A stretch of DNA of 45,029 nt from SIG589 sp964566175 (GCA_964566175.1 CAZMHU010000013.1:1-45029), one strand, 5' to 3'. Counted from the stretch's first letter, positions 16,295-24,123 are shown. Numbers and translations: made by a program. The notes: a model not told the origin generated them from the sequence alone.

Positions 16295-17425
16295 TTACGA
16301 TTTGCGTTTCCATACATATACCGCGAGATAGGGCGGCATATTATTGTGCGCTTCGTTTCCACCGGTGCTGTTGGTTACTATATCGGTTGTCACGATATCG
16401 GCATCGCCTGTGGACACGGCAATTCGCTGAACGTTAATGGTAGAATATGTGTCGCGGTATGTAATGCTGTGATTGTGACCGGGCATTTCCGCAACGGTCA
16501 GTGTGTGTGTGGCTTCACCGCCCTCGTCGCCCGCAGAATATGTATCTCCGCAGGCGAGAAGGAAGGTGTCTTTCAACCTTTCCCATCTTCCGCCGAAAAG
16601 CAGGGCGGGGTTTGTGTCGGCAGTGCTGATATAAACAGAGCCTATCGGATATGCCGCAAGCAAAACCTGCGCTTTTGCCTTTTCAATACTGTCTTTGAGT
16701 GCGTTGATAGCCGATGTGACGGCTTTGTTGGCTATTGCGTTTTCAGAAGTGACAGACAGCGTTCCGTCAACGAGAATGTCTGTGCTTACCTTGCCGTATG
16801 CGTTGCCGCCGTCGAATATAAATTCCGTGTTATCGTCTATCGGTTGTATGCTTTCAATCGCTTCTGCTACCGCAAGACCGCTTTGTGCAGTCCAACTTTC
16901 GGGGTTGAAGTGTGCGTCTGCGGGGGTCAGCGTGTCTGATATTGCCTGTGCTGTAGCGGCGGCAAGAACCGCCTCTTCGCAGGCGTCCATTGTGCTTGCA
17001 AGCACATCTCTTGTTTCTGCCGAGGTATCGGCGGCCTTGTTGATAAGTTCGCTCAAACCGTTGATATAGTGCGGGTCATCGGGGTCGGTCGGTATATCTT
17101 CAGCCTTTTCGCGTGTTTGCATATTTATGTCAATGCGGTAAACGGTTTTTCCGCTGTCGCTATCGGAAACGTAGACAAACACAGTGATGTTTCGCGGCTC
17201 GCAGAGCATACTGTTAGGAATTGGTACGGTCGTTATGCCGTCCTCGGTAGTGCCCGCAACAAGCAGTAGTTCTTCGCTATCGCTGTTTTTAAAGTGAAAT
17301 TCCGCGGCATCGGGCAGGGGAAGACCGTGTATTTTCAAAAATTGCCCTCTGTCCCATTGCGTCACCGTTGGAATTCGGTCGGCTATACCGTTTGTGAAAT
17401 TTATCGGTATGTGTTTTATTTCCAT
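16295..17425 (-). CDS. Phage tail fibre/baseplate protein with collar-type C-terminus
   Basis: A 376-residue protein. The N-terminus (about 1-110) resembles the baseplate upper protein (BppU-like) domain. Residues about 118-230 are alanine-rich and helical. The C-terminus (about 250-376) has the tail-collar pattern YPIGSVYISTADTNP, FGGRWERL, LTVAEMPGHNHS and AHNNMPPYLAVYVWKR, typical of short tail fibres. The ATG at 17425 follows AAAAGGAGATTTTT; the open frame upstream to 17539 lacks a ribosome site. It is the first gene of the cassette, behind a TTGACA promoter. Genes for the rest of a tail are absent. Confidence 0.85.
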   Translation of the reverse strand: MEIKHIPINFTNGIADRIPTVTQWDRGQFLKIHGLPLPDAAEFHFKNSDSEELLLVAGTTEDGITTVPIPNSMLCEPRNITVFVYVSDSDSGKTVYRIDINMQTREKAEDIPTDPDDPHYINGLSELINKAADTSAETRDVLASTMDACEEAVLAAATAQAISDTLTPADAHFNPESWTAQSGLAVAEAIESIQPIDDNTEFIFDGGNAYGKVSTDILVDGTLSVTSENAIANKAVTSAINALKDSIEKAKAQVLLAAYPIGSVYISTADTNPALLFGGRWERLKDTFLLACGDTYSAGDEGGEATHTLTVAEMPGHNHSITYRDTYSTINVQRIAVSTGDADIVTTDIVTNSTGGNEAHNNMPPYLAVYVWKRKS

Positions 17426-17439
17426 AAAAATCTCCTTTT

Positions 17440-17469
17440 CCGTTTTGTGAGGCTTGAAAAACAAAACGG
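17440..17469 (-). promoter_or_regulatory. Hairpin just upstream of the tail-fibre ribosome site
   Basis: CCGTTTTGT (17440-17448) and ACAAAACGG (17461-17469) form a perfect 9-bp stem in the RNA leader of the phage cassette, ending directly before the AAAAGGAGA ribosome site. The -35 box of the thioesterase promoter lies in its loop. Confidence 0.5.
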
Positions 17470-17482
17470 TTTTTGCTATAAT
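17454..17482 (+). promoter_or_regulatory. Sigma-A promoter of the thioesterase gene
   Basis: TTGAAA (17454-17459), 17 bases, TATAAT (17477-17482). Transcription should start near 17489, leaving a leader of about 70 bases. Confidence 0.75.
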
Positions 17483-17510
17483 TTTTTCATATTTCGGGTC
17501 GCAATTTTTC

Positions 17511-17539
17511 ACCATAAAGATGAAAAACAAATTTGTCAA
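17511..17539 (-). promoter_or_regulatory. Sigma-A promoter of the phage-type cassette
   Basis: Reading on -, TTGACA (17534-17539), 17 bases, TATGGT (17511-17516). Predicted start near 17504, so its transcript overlaps the start of the opposing thioesterase transcript by about 15 bases. Confidence 0.65.
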
Positions 17540-17560
17540 GCAGAAAAACGGAGAAAAATT

Positions 17561-18280
17561 ATGAAAGAACAGTTTGAAAGGGAATACTTTTTAAGAACAT
17601 CGGATTTTGACTGTATGGAGCGAATGCACCCTACCGCCGTTTTGGATCTTTTTCAGGACGTTGCGGGAGCGCACGCCGCACAACTCGGTTGCGGATATAA
17701 AGATTTATGTAAAAATAATATTCTTTGGGTGCTTGTCAGGGTAAAGTATAAAGTTTTAAAGTGTGTGGAAATGTTTTCGCGTGTTGGCGTTAAAACTTGG
17801 CCCTTGCCGCCGTCGCGTGTCGGTTTTACCAGAGAATATGTAATCTATGACAGCGAAAACGAGCCTGCGGTTTTGGGAACATCGGAATGGGTTTTGATGG
17901 ACAGTGTTTCACGCAAACTCGTCCCGACCGAGGATGTATATAAACTCGATAATTACCGCACCGACAAATGTTTCGATGGCAGACTTTTTAAAATAAAGGA
18001 TTTTGCCGATGACGGTACGGAATATGAGGTTTGCCCCGCATTTTCGCAAATTGATATCAACGGTCATGTCAACAACACGAAATATGCAAACTTTGTGCTT
18101 GATGCAATGCCGCTTTGCGAGGGGGAAGAAATCGATACCTTGCAAATCGATTATCGAAAAGAGGTAAAAGGCGGAACTCTGCTTAAAATACATACACTCC
18201 GCGAAGAAAAAGTTTTGTCGGCGCGTGGCACGGATTCCGACGGAAATATAATGTTTATGTGCCGAATTGAATTAAAATGA
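17561..18280 (+). CDS. Acyl-ACP thioesterase (FatA/FatB type)
   Basis: A 239-residue enzyme that hydrolyses acyl-acyl-carrier-protein to release free fatty acids. It has two hot-dog domains: N-terminal about 1-140 (MHPTAVLDLFQDVAGAHA; LWVLVRVKYKV) and C-terminal about 150-239, with the signature FSQIDINGHVNNTKYANF, which carries the catalytic Asn/His pair. The ATG at 17561 has GGAGAAAAATT directly upstream; an in-frame open stretch back to 17294 lies inside the opposing phage gene and is rejected. It is divergent from the phage-type cassette and followed 61 bases later by rubrerythrin, with a hairpin between. Confidence 0.9.
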   Translation: MKEQFEREYFLRTSDFDCMERMHPTAVLDLFQDVAGAHAAQLGCGYKDLCKNNILWVLVRVKYKVLKCVEMFSRVGVKTWPLPPSRVGFTREYVIYDSENEPAVLGTSEWVLMDSVSRKLVPTEDVYKLDNYRTDKCFDGRLFKIKDFADDGTEYEVCPAFSQIDINGHVNNTKYANFVLDAMPLCEGEEIDTLQIDYRKEVKGGTLLKIHTLREEKVLSARGTDSDGNIMFMCRIELK

Positions 18281-18290
18281 GAATAAAAAG

Positions 18291-18341
18291 TCCTCCGTTT
18301 GCAATAATAATCATAGCGATTATGAAAACGGAGGATTTTTT
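18291..18341 (+). terminator. Hairpin terminator that also contains the rubrerythrin ribosome site
   Basis: TCCTCCGTTT (18291-18300) pairs perfectly with AAACGGAGGA (18326-18335), and TTTTTT follows up to the rubrerythrin ATG. Inside the loop ATAATC (18307-18312) pairs with GATTAT (18318-18323). The 3' arm holds GGAGGA, the ribosome site of the next gene, so in the folded RNA that site is masked. Confidence 0.75.
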
Positions 18342-18950
18342 ATGTCTGTCGGATTTGAAAAAAGTAAAACAAAAGAAAATTTAATGCGTGCCTTTGCGGG
18401 TGAAAGCCAAGCGCGAAACCGTTATACTTTTGCGGCAGAACAGGCTAGAGCGCAAAAACTTTATGTTGTTGAGGCGGTGTTCAATTTTACCGCAAATCAG
18501 GAATTGGCACACGCCAAAGTATTTTATGACAGACTGTCGGCTGTCAGCAGGGAAAATATAACGGTTGACGGAGCGTACCCTGTGAATATAACTAATTCGG
18601 TCGAAGAACTTCTTTTTATGGCGGAGCACAACGAACTTGAAGAATATAACGATGCTTATAAAAACTTCGGTGATATTGCAAAAAACGAGGAATTTGCCGA
18701 TGTTGCAAATCTGTTTTATTCCATTGCCGAAATTGAAAAAACACACGCCGAGCGTTTTCGTAAGTTTGCCGAGTGGATAAAAGAGGGCAAACTTTTCGTG
18801 GCTAATTCGGAATGTGAGTGGATGTGTTTGAACTGCGGAAAAATCATAAAATCGGATAAAGCACCCGCTATTTGTCCTGTTTGCAGTCATGAGAGAGGGT
18901 TTTTTATACGTCTTGAACTTGCTCCATATACCGCGTGTAAAATTTTGTAA
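18342..18950 (+). CDS. rbr: Rubrerythrin
   Basis: A non-haem di-iron peroxidase that reduces hydrogen peroxide in anaerobes. The 202-residue protein has a ferritin-like four-helix domain (about 1-148) with ligand motifs GESQARNRY (E21), NQELAH (E54, H57) and EIEKTHAERF, followed by a rubredoxin-like domain with two Cys pairs (MCLNCG and CPVCSH). The C-terminus (RLELAPYTACKIL) is a little longer than usual. The ATG at 18342 follows GGAGGATTTTTT, a ribosome site buried in a hairpin. No separate promoter with a usable leader was seen, so expression may depend on read-through from the thioesterase gene or on an unrecognised start. Confidence 0.95.
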   Translation: MSVGFEKSKTKENLMRAFAGESQARNRYTFAAEQARAQKLYVVEAVFNFTANQELAHAKVFYDRLSAVSRENITVDGAYPVNITNSVEELLFMAEHNELEEYNDAYKNFGDIAKNEEFADVANLFYSIAEIEKTHAERFRKFAEWIKEGKLFVANSECEWMCLNCGKIIKSDKAPAICPVCSHERGFFIRLELAPYTACKIL

Positions 18951-18956
18951 AGAACC

Positions 18957-18985
18957 TTGACAATCGGCTTTTAATAGAATAAAAT
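18957..18985 (+). promoter_or_regulatory. Sigma-A promoter of the riboswitch-ATPase transcript
   Basis: TTGACA (18957-18962), 17 bases, TAAAAT (18980-18985), starting right after the rubrerythrin stop. Predicted RNA start near 18992. Confidence 0.8.
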
Positions 18986-18991
18986 GAACAA

Positions 18992-19083
18992 AGAGATAAT
19001 CTGTGAGGGAGTAATCGGCGTTAAGCGTTTCGACTTCAACAACCGGCTTTGCCTGGAACCGAATTAAACGATAAGACTTGCGG
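18992..19083 (+). ncRNA. yybP-ykoY manganese riboswitch
   Basis: The leader shows the two conserved loops of this class: GAGGGAGTA (19005-19013) and CCGGCTTTGCCTGG (19043-19056), joined by a variable stem. CTGTGAG (19001-19007) can pair with CTTGCGG (19077-19083) to close the basal P1 helix. The P1 3' strand overlaps the 5' arm of the following terminator, so metal binding should prevent termination (an ON switch). The class senses Mn2+ in characterised members and often precedes exporters. The downstream P-type ATPase fits. Confidence 0.85.
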
Positions 19084-19125
19084 ACGAAAACGGGGTTTTC
19101 CTGTTTTCGTTCGCTTTTTCTTTTT
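19080..19125 (+). terminator. Riboswitch expression-platform terminator
   Basis: GCGGACGAAAACGGG (19080-19094) pairs with CCTGTTTTCGTTCGC (19100-19114) with two G-U pairs and a five-base loop, followed by TTTTTCTTTTT. Its first four bases compete with riboswitch helix P1. Confidence 0.9.
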
Positions 19126-19169
19126 AGGTTATCCCATACTCTCAAAAACGCAGAAAGGAAAGAAGTGTT

Positions 19170-21797
19170 ATGAAATTTTATTCCGACAGCACAAAAGATG
19201 TACTTAAACAGGTGTCATCGGTAAGAGAGGGTCTATCTTCGGAAGACGCGGCACAAAGGCTCGAACGTGACGGAAAAAACAAACTGACAGAGTCTGCAAA
19301 ACCTTCGGTAATTAAACAGTTTTTAGCCCAAATGGCAGACCCGATGACCTTGATTTTGCTCTTTGCGGCGGCGGTGAGTGCACTGACTTCTATTTGGAGC
19401 AACGAGGGTTTTACCGATGTTATTATCATATTGTTTGTTGTTGTCGTAAATGCGGCACTCGGAGTTTATCAGGAAAACAAGGCAGAGCGTGCACTTGAGG
19501 CTTTGCAAAAAATGAGCGGTGCACTTTCACGTGTTCTGCGTGACGGTAAAATCGTGAACATAAAGAGTGAGGATTTAGTTGTCGGTGATGTTGTACTGCT
19601 TGAGGCGGGCGACGCAGTCCCCGCTGACGGACGCCTTTTGGAAAGCGCAAGTCTTAAAATCGAAGAGGCGGCGCTGACGGGCGAGAGTGTGCCGGTCAAT
19701 AAATTTATCGATATTATAAATCTGCGTGACGGCGAAGATGTTTCGCTCGGTGACCGAAAAAATATGGTATATATGGGAAGTACGGTCGTATACGGCAGAG
19801 GTGTTTTTGTTGTTACGCAGACCGGAATGAATACCGAAATGGGAAAAATCGCAGATGCGCTCAATACCGCACAAGAGGGAAAAACGCCCTTGCAACAAAA
19901 ACTTTCTCAACTCTCGCGTATTCTCACATATTTGGTGCTCGGAATATGTGTTGTAATTTTCGGCGTACAACTTTTGCGTTACGGTTTTGCCCTTAACACT
20001 GTATTGCATTCGTTTATGGTTGCGGTATCACTCGCTGTTGCGGCAATTCCCGAAGGACTTGCCGCCGTTGTTACGGTTGTGCTGTCGATAGGCGTTACAA
20101 ATATGTCAAAGCGCAACGCGATAATAAGACGGCTCACCGCCGTTGAGACTCTCGGTTGTGCACAGATAATCTGTTCGGATAAAACCGGAACACTCACTCA
20201 AAACAAAATGACCGTAACAAAATTTTACGGTGATGACGAAAAAACTCTTGCAAGCGCTATGGCACTGTGTTGTGACGCCGAACTTTCCACGGACGGCGCG
20301 GTGACGGGAGAGCCCACAGAGGCGGCACTTGTGGCGTATGCCGACAGGCTCGGAATAAAAAAATATGAACTTGCCGTGGAGTTTCCGAGAATAGGCGAAG
20401 CACCTTTTGACAGCAACAGAAAGATGATGTCGACTGTTCACTCGTCAAAAAGCGGTGTTATTCAGTACACAAAAGGCGCACCCGACGAAATTCTTTCTTG
20501 TTGCGACAGTGTTTTAATCGGCGGTTCCGTTCAGCCTTTGACTGCGGAAAAAAGTAAAGAAATTTTATCGGCAAATAAGGCTTTTGCAGATAATGCACTG
20601 CGTGTTTTGGCGGTGGCATTTCGTCGTTATGATATTCACCCCGAAAGTTTTGAAGCGGGGACGCTCGAAGAAAAACTTTGCTTTGTAGGTCTTGTCGGAA
20701 TGATAGATCCTGTGCGCCTCGAGGTTAAGTCTGCGATTGAGCAGTGCCGCTTTGCGGGAGTGCGCCCGATTATGATAACCGGAGACCATATTGATACTGC
20801 CGTTGCCATTGCAAAAGAACTCGCGATTTTGGAAGACGGCAAAAAAGCAATAACCGGAGCGCAACTGTCGGCTATGAGCGATAATGAGTTTGCCGAATGC
20901 TTTATGGATATATCGGTCTATGCTCGCGTACAGCCGGAACACAAAACACGCATCGTCAAGGCGTGGCGTGATGCGGGATATGTAACCGCAATGACCGGTG
21001 ACGGCGTTAATGATGCACCGTCTATAAAATCTGCCGATATAGGCATAGGAATGGGAATAACGGGAACCGATGTTACCAAAAACGTTGCCGATATGGTGTT
21101 GGCGGACGACAACTTTGCAACTATTGTCGGTGCGGTTGAGGAAGGCAGAAGAATATATGACAATATTCGCAAAGCGATACAGTTTTTGCTTGCCTCAAAT
21201 ATGAGCGAGGTTTTGTGCATTTTCTTTGCGACACTTCTCGGTTTCACAATACTCGAACCCGTACACCTGCTTTGGATAAACCTCGTAACTGACTGTTTTC
21301 CCGCGCTCGCTCTCGGAATGGAGAGAGCTGAAAAGGGCATAATGAATCGGCGCCCGCGTTCTGCGAGTGACGGCATATTTGCCGGCGGAATGGGAACGGA
21401 TATTGCGTATCAGGGTATGTTTATCGCGTTGCTCACACTTTTCTCATACTTCGTTGGTGATTTTATGGAAACCGGAAGAATAGCACTTGAAGACAGTGCT
21501 CACGGCACGACGATGGCTTTTCTCACAATGAGTATGGCTGAAATTTTCCATAGTTTTAATATGCGCTCACAGCGTGGAAGTTTTTTTACGGTGGGTAATA
21601 CCAATAAAGCACTCAACCTTGCGGCGCTAGGCAGTTTTTTGGCGACAACTGCGGTATGCGAAATTCCTTTTATAGCGAACGCCTTCGGTTTTGAGAGCGT
21701 ATCGTTTGTCGAGTATGCTGTTGCAATAGCAATAGGCGTGCTTGTAATACCTGTTGTCGAAGTTGTCAAACTTTTGCAAAGAAGGGCGAAACACTGA
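19170..21797 (+). CDS. P-type cation-transporting ATPase (PMCA/SERCA-like; probable Mn2+ or Ca2+ efflux)
   Basis: An 875-residue P2-type ATPase that pumps cations out at the cost of ATP. N-terminal cation-ATPase domain (about 5-70), membrane pairs (about 55-98 and 252-310), actuator domain with TGES (170-173), phosphorylation site D337 in CSDKTGTLTQNK, nucleotide domain (about 345-590), hinge MTGDGVNDAPSIKSADIG (about 610-627), and C-terminal membrane helices. Ion-site motifs are AVAAIPEGL in M4 and INLVTDCFPALALG in M6, the Ca2+-ATPase pattern. The ATG at 19170 follows AAAGGAAAGAAG. The upstream yybP-ykoY riboswitch points to Mn2+ as a physiological signal and perhaps substrate; the sequence alone does not separate Mn2+ from Ca2+. 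Confidence 0.93.
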   Translation: MKFYSDSTKDVLKQVSSVREGLSSEDAAQRLERDGKNKLTESAKPSVIKQFLAQMADPMTLILLFAAAVSALTSIWSNEGFTDVIIILFVVVVNAALGVYQENKAERALEALQKMSGALSRVLRDGKIVNIKSEDLVVGDVVLLEAGDAVPADGRLLESASLKIEEAALTGESVPVNKFIDIINLRDGEDVSLGDRKNMVYMGSTVVYGRGVFVVTQTGMNTEMGKIADALNTAQEGKTPLQQKLSQLSRILTYLVLGICVVIFGVQLLRYGFALNTVLHSFMVAVSLAVAAIPEGLAAVVTVVLSIGVTNMSKRNAIIRRLTAVETLGCAQIICSDKTGTLTQNKMTVTKFYGDDEKTLASAMALCCDAELSTDGAVTGEPTEAALVAYADRLGIKKYELAVEFPRIGEAPFDSNRKMMSTVHSSKSGVIQYTKGAPDEILSCCDSVLIGGSVQPLTAEKSKEILSANKAFADNALRVLAVAFRRYDIHPESFEAGTLEEKLCFVGLVGMIDPVRLEVKSAIEQCRFAGVRPIMITGDHIDTAVAIAKELAILEDGKKAITGAQLSAMSDNEFAECFMDISVYARVQPEHKTRIVKAWRDAGYVTAMTGDGVNDAPSIKSADIGIGMGITGTDVTKNVADMVLADDNFATIVGAVEEGRRIYDNIRKAIQFLLASNMSEVLCIFFATLLGFTILEPVHLLWINLVTDCFPALALGMERAEKGIMNRRPRSASDGIFAGGMGTDIAYQGMFIALLTLFSYFVGDFMETGRIALEDSAHGTTMAFLTMSMAEIFHSFNMRSQRGSFFTVGNTNKALNLAALGSFLATTAVCEIPFIANAFGFESVSFVEYAVAIAIGVLVIPVVEVVKLLQRRAKH

Positions 21798-21837
21798 AAA
21801 AATCCTCTCCGATAATGCTCTGTCGGAGGGGATTTTT
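21798..21837 (+). terminator. Terminator after the ATPase gene
   Basis: AAAAATCCTCTCCGA (21798-21812) pairs with TCGGAGGGGATTTTT (21823-21837) with one G-U pair; the 3' arm ends in five T residues. Confidence 0.9.
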
Positions 21838-21839
21838 AC

Positions 21840-21868
21840 TTGACTTTGATATATGTAGGATATACAAT
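21840..21868 (+). promoter_or_regulatory. Sigma-A promoter of metY-metA
   Basis: TTGACT (21840-21845), 17 bases, TACAAT (21863-21868). The remaining leader is only about 25 bases, too short for a SAM riboswitch or T-box. Confidence 0.75.
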
Positions 21869-21901
21869 ATTATATTATATATTACGTTTGGAGAGAAGAC
21901 T

Positions 21902-23179
21902 ATGAGCAATATAGAAACAAAATGTGTTCAAGGCGGCTACACACCCGAAAACGGCGGCCCGAGACAAATTCCGATAATACAAAGTACAACATTCAAATAT
22001 GACACCGGCGAAGAAATGGCAAAACTTTTCGATTTGGAGGCTTCGGGATATTTCTATTCACGCCTGCAAAATCCGACCTGCGATACCGTTGCGGCTAAGA
22101 TATGTGCGCTTGAGGGCGGTACTGCCGCAATGCTCACTTCATCGGGTCAGGCGGCGAACCTTTTTGCCGTGTTTAACATTGCGGGTTGCGGTGACCACGT
22201 TGTTGCAAGTTCCGAAATATACGGCGGAACTTTCAATCTCTTTAACGTTACTATGAAGAAAATGGGAATTGACTTTACCTTTGTTTCTCCCGATGCAACA
22301 GAGGATGAACTTGATGCGGCGTTCAGAGAGAACACAAAGGCTGTTTTCGGCGAAACAATATCAAATCCCTCACTTTCGGTTTTGGATATTGAAAAATTTG
22401 CAAATGCGGCACACAAACACGGAGTTCCGCTCATTATAGACAACACCTTTGCAACACCCATAAACTGCCGTCCGTTTGAGTGGGGCGCTGATATCGTTAC
22501 CCATTCCACAACAAAATATATGGACGGTCACGGCAGTGCCGTAGGCGGTTGTATTGTCGATTCGGGCAAGTTCGATTGGACTGCTCACGCCGATAAATAT
22601 CCGGGACTTTGCACACCGGACGACAGTTATCACGGTATTGTGTACGCCGAACGCTTTGGACTCGGCGGTGCGTTTATAACAAAGGCAACCGCACAACTTA
22701 TGCGCGATTTCGGTTCCACACAGTCACCTCAGAGTGCATATCTCTTAAACCTCGGCTTGGAAAGTTTGCATCTTCGTGTTAAGAAACACTGCGAAAACGC
22801 AAGAGCCGTTGCAAAGTTCCTTGAAAGCAACGAAAATGTTGCTTGGGTCAACTATCCTGACCTTGACGGAAACAAGTATAACGCCGTTGCGAAAAAATAT
22901 ATGCCCGATGGTACTTGCGGTGTTGTAAGTTTCGGCGTAAAGGGCGGAAGAGAAGCCGCGGAAAAGTTTATGGGTCAACTCAAACTCATCGCTATCGAGA
23001 CCCACGTTGCAGATGCACGTTCTTGCTGTTTGCACCCCGCAAGCACGACCCACCGTCAGATGACCGACGCGGAACTTGCCGCAGCCGGAGTATCTCCCAA
23101 CCTTGTTCGTGTTTCCTGCGGTATCGAGGGTGCGGACGATTTGATAGCCGATATTGAAAACGCACTTAAAAATATTTAA
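21902..23179 (+). CDS. metY: O-acetylhomoserine sulfhydrylase (PLP enzyme)
   Basis: This enzyme makes homocysteine from O-acetylhomoserine and sulfide (or related thiols). The 425-residue protein has the Cys/Met-metabolism PLP fold. The PLP-binding lysine is K205 in HSTTKYMDGHG, D180 is in LIIDNTFATP, and the C-terminal HPASTTHRQMTDAEL with CGIEGADDL is the MetY signature. Its length (about 430) and the long GKFDWTAHADKYPGL insert separate it from the shorter (about 390) cystathionine gamma-synthases. The ATG at 21902 follows GGAGAGAAGAC; 29 codons of open frame upstream overlap the promoter. metA follows after 16 bases and supplies its substrate. Confidence 0.92.
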   Translation: MSNIETKCVQGGYTPENGGPRQIPIIQSTTFKYDTGEEMAKLFDLEASGYFYSRLQNPTCDTVAAKICALEGGTAAMLTSSGQAANLFAVFNIAGCGDHVVASSEIYGGTFNLFNVTMKKMGIDFTFVSPDATEDELDAAFRENTKAVFGETISNPSLSVLDIEKFANAAHKHGVPLIIDNTFATPINCRPFEWGADIVTHSTTKYMDGHGSAVGGCIVDSGKFDWTAHADKYPGLCTPDDSYHGIVYAERFGLGGAFITKATAQLMRDFGSTQSPQSAYLLNLGLESLHLRVKKHCENARAVAKFLESNENVAWVNYPDLDGNKYNAVAKKYMPDGTCGVVSFGVKGGREAAEKFMGQLKLIAIETHVADARSCCLHPASTTHRQMTDAELAAAGVSPNLVRVSCGIEGADDLIADIENALKNI

Positions 23180-23195
23180 CGGGGAAGTTGTCTAA

Positions 23196-24119
23196 ATGCC
23201 TATAAAAATACCCAACGAACTTCCGGCAACAAAAATTTTGACCGACGAAAACATTTTCGTTATGACCGAAACCCGCGCACTCGCGCAGGATATACGTCCG
23301 CTCAAAATTCTTGTGCTCAATCTGATGCCGACAAAAATCGACACGGAAACACAACTTTGCCGCCTGCTCGGAAACACACCGCTTCAGGTTGATTTAACCC
23401 TTATGAACACAAGTTCATACCGTTCGAAAAACGTGACACAAAAGCACCTTGAAACTTTTTATGTGAATTTTGAGGATATAAAGAACCGTTTTTTCGACGG
23501 TTTTATAATCACAGGTGCGCCGGTTGAGCAGATGGATTTTTGCGAGGTTGATTATTGGGAAGAACTTTGCGAAATAATGGAATGGAGTAAAACTCACGTC
23601 CACAGCACGCTGCATATTTGTTGGGGCGCACAGGCGGGACTTTATTATCATTACGGAATAAACAAACATATGCTCGACAAAAAACTTTCGGGTGTGTTTT
23701 CTCACCGTGTCGATTATAAAAAAAGTCAACTTTTCAGGGGCTTTGACGATGTGTTTATGATACCCCACTCACGCAACACAACAATTCTGCGTGAGGATAT
23801 TGAAAAGAACGAAAAGTTAAAGGTTATTGCCTCGTCGGATGAGGCGGGCGTATACGCCGTAACCAACGAACCGGGGACACAGGTATTTATAACGGGTCAT
23901 TCGGAATATGACCCATATACCCTCGACCGTGAGTACAGGCGTGACCTTGCTGCAGGACTCTCACCAGAACCACCGCAGAACTATTATCTCGGAAACGATC
24001 CCGATAATCCGCCGGTCGTTACGTGGCGTTCCTCGGCAAACTTGCTTTTTTCAAACTGGCTGAATTATTACGTTTATCAAACAACACCTTATGAGATTGA
24101 CGATATTGCCAATGAATAG
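23196..24119 (+). CDS. metA: Homoserine O-acetyltransferase (MetA family)
   Basis: MetA activates homoserine by acylation, the first committed step of methionine synthesis. The 307-residue protein has the class I glutamine-amidotransferase-like fold: catalytic C142 in HICWGAQAGL, and His/Glu in ITGHSEYDPYTL. Position 111 (TGAPVEQM) is glutamate; in characterised MetA proteins Glu111 goes with acetyl-CoA and Gly111 with succinyl-CoA, so the product is predicted to be O-acetylhomoserine. That matches the metY just upstream. The ATG at 23196 lies 16 bases past metY behind GGGGAAG. A terminator follows. Confidence 0.95.
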   Translation: MPIKIPNELPATKILTDENIFVMTETRALAQDIRPLKILVLNLMPTKIDTETQLCRLLGNTPLQVDLTLMNTSSYRSKNVTQKHLETFYVNFEDIKNRFFDGFIITGAPVEQMDFCEVDYWEELCEIMEWSKTHVHSTLHICWGAQAGLYYHYGINKHMLDKKLSGVFSHRVDYKKSQLFRGFDDVFMIPHSRNTTILREDIEKNEKLKVIASSDEAGVYAVTNEPGTQVFITGHSEYDPYTLDREYRRDLAAGLSPEPPQNYYLGNDPDNPPVVTWRSSANLLFSNWLNYYVYQTTPYEIDDIANE

Positions 24120-24123
24120 TAAA

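Larger units (their letters stand above)
12991..17425 (-). mobile_element. Phage-derived tail-fibre and lysis cassette (six genes, no structural core)
   Basis: Six genes on - are packed with 10-24-base gaps: collar-type tail fibre, Mtd-like adhesin, XkdX-like protein, amidase endolysin, small membrane protein and holin. This is the order at the 3' end of a siphophage late operon. The flanks (LTA-synthase-like gene, acyl-ACP thioesterase) are ordinary chromosome. No terminase, portal, capsid, tail tube, repressor or integrase gene is present. All frames are intact and each has a ribosome site. Either it is a prophage remnant or a module kept by the host. Confidence 0.75.

Noticed and set aside
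14931..17425. Diversity-generating retroelement, because of the Mtd-like N-terminus
   Set aside because: No reverse transcriptase, template repeat or C-type-lectin variable region is present in the window.
12991..17425. Complete prophage or R-type tailocin
   Set aside because: No tail tube, sheath, tape-measure, capsid, terminase, repressor or integrase gene lies on either side.
18381..19145. Open frame of 254 codons on - across rubrerythrin and the riboswitch
   Set aside because: It is antisense to a well-supported gene and an RNA element, has no ribosome site and no protein-like family pattern.
21869..21901. SAM riboswitch or T-box before metY
   Set aside because: Only about 25 bases of leader remain after the promoter, and no aptamer motif is present.
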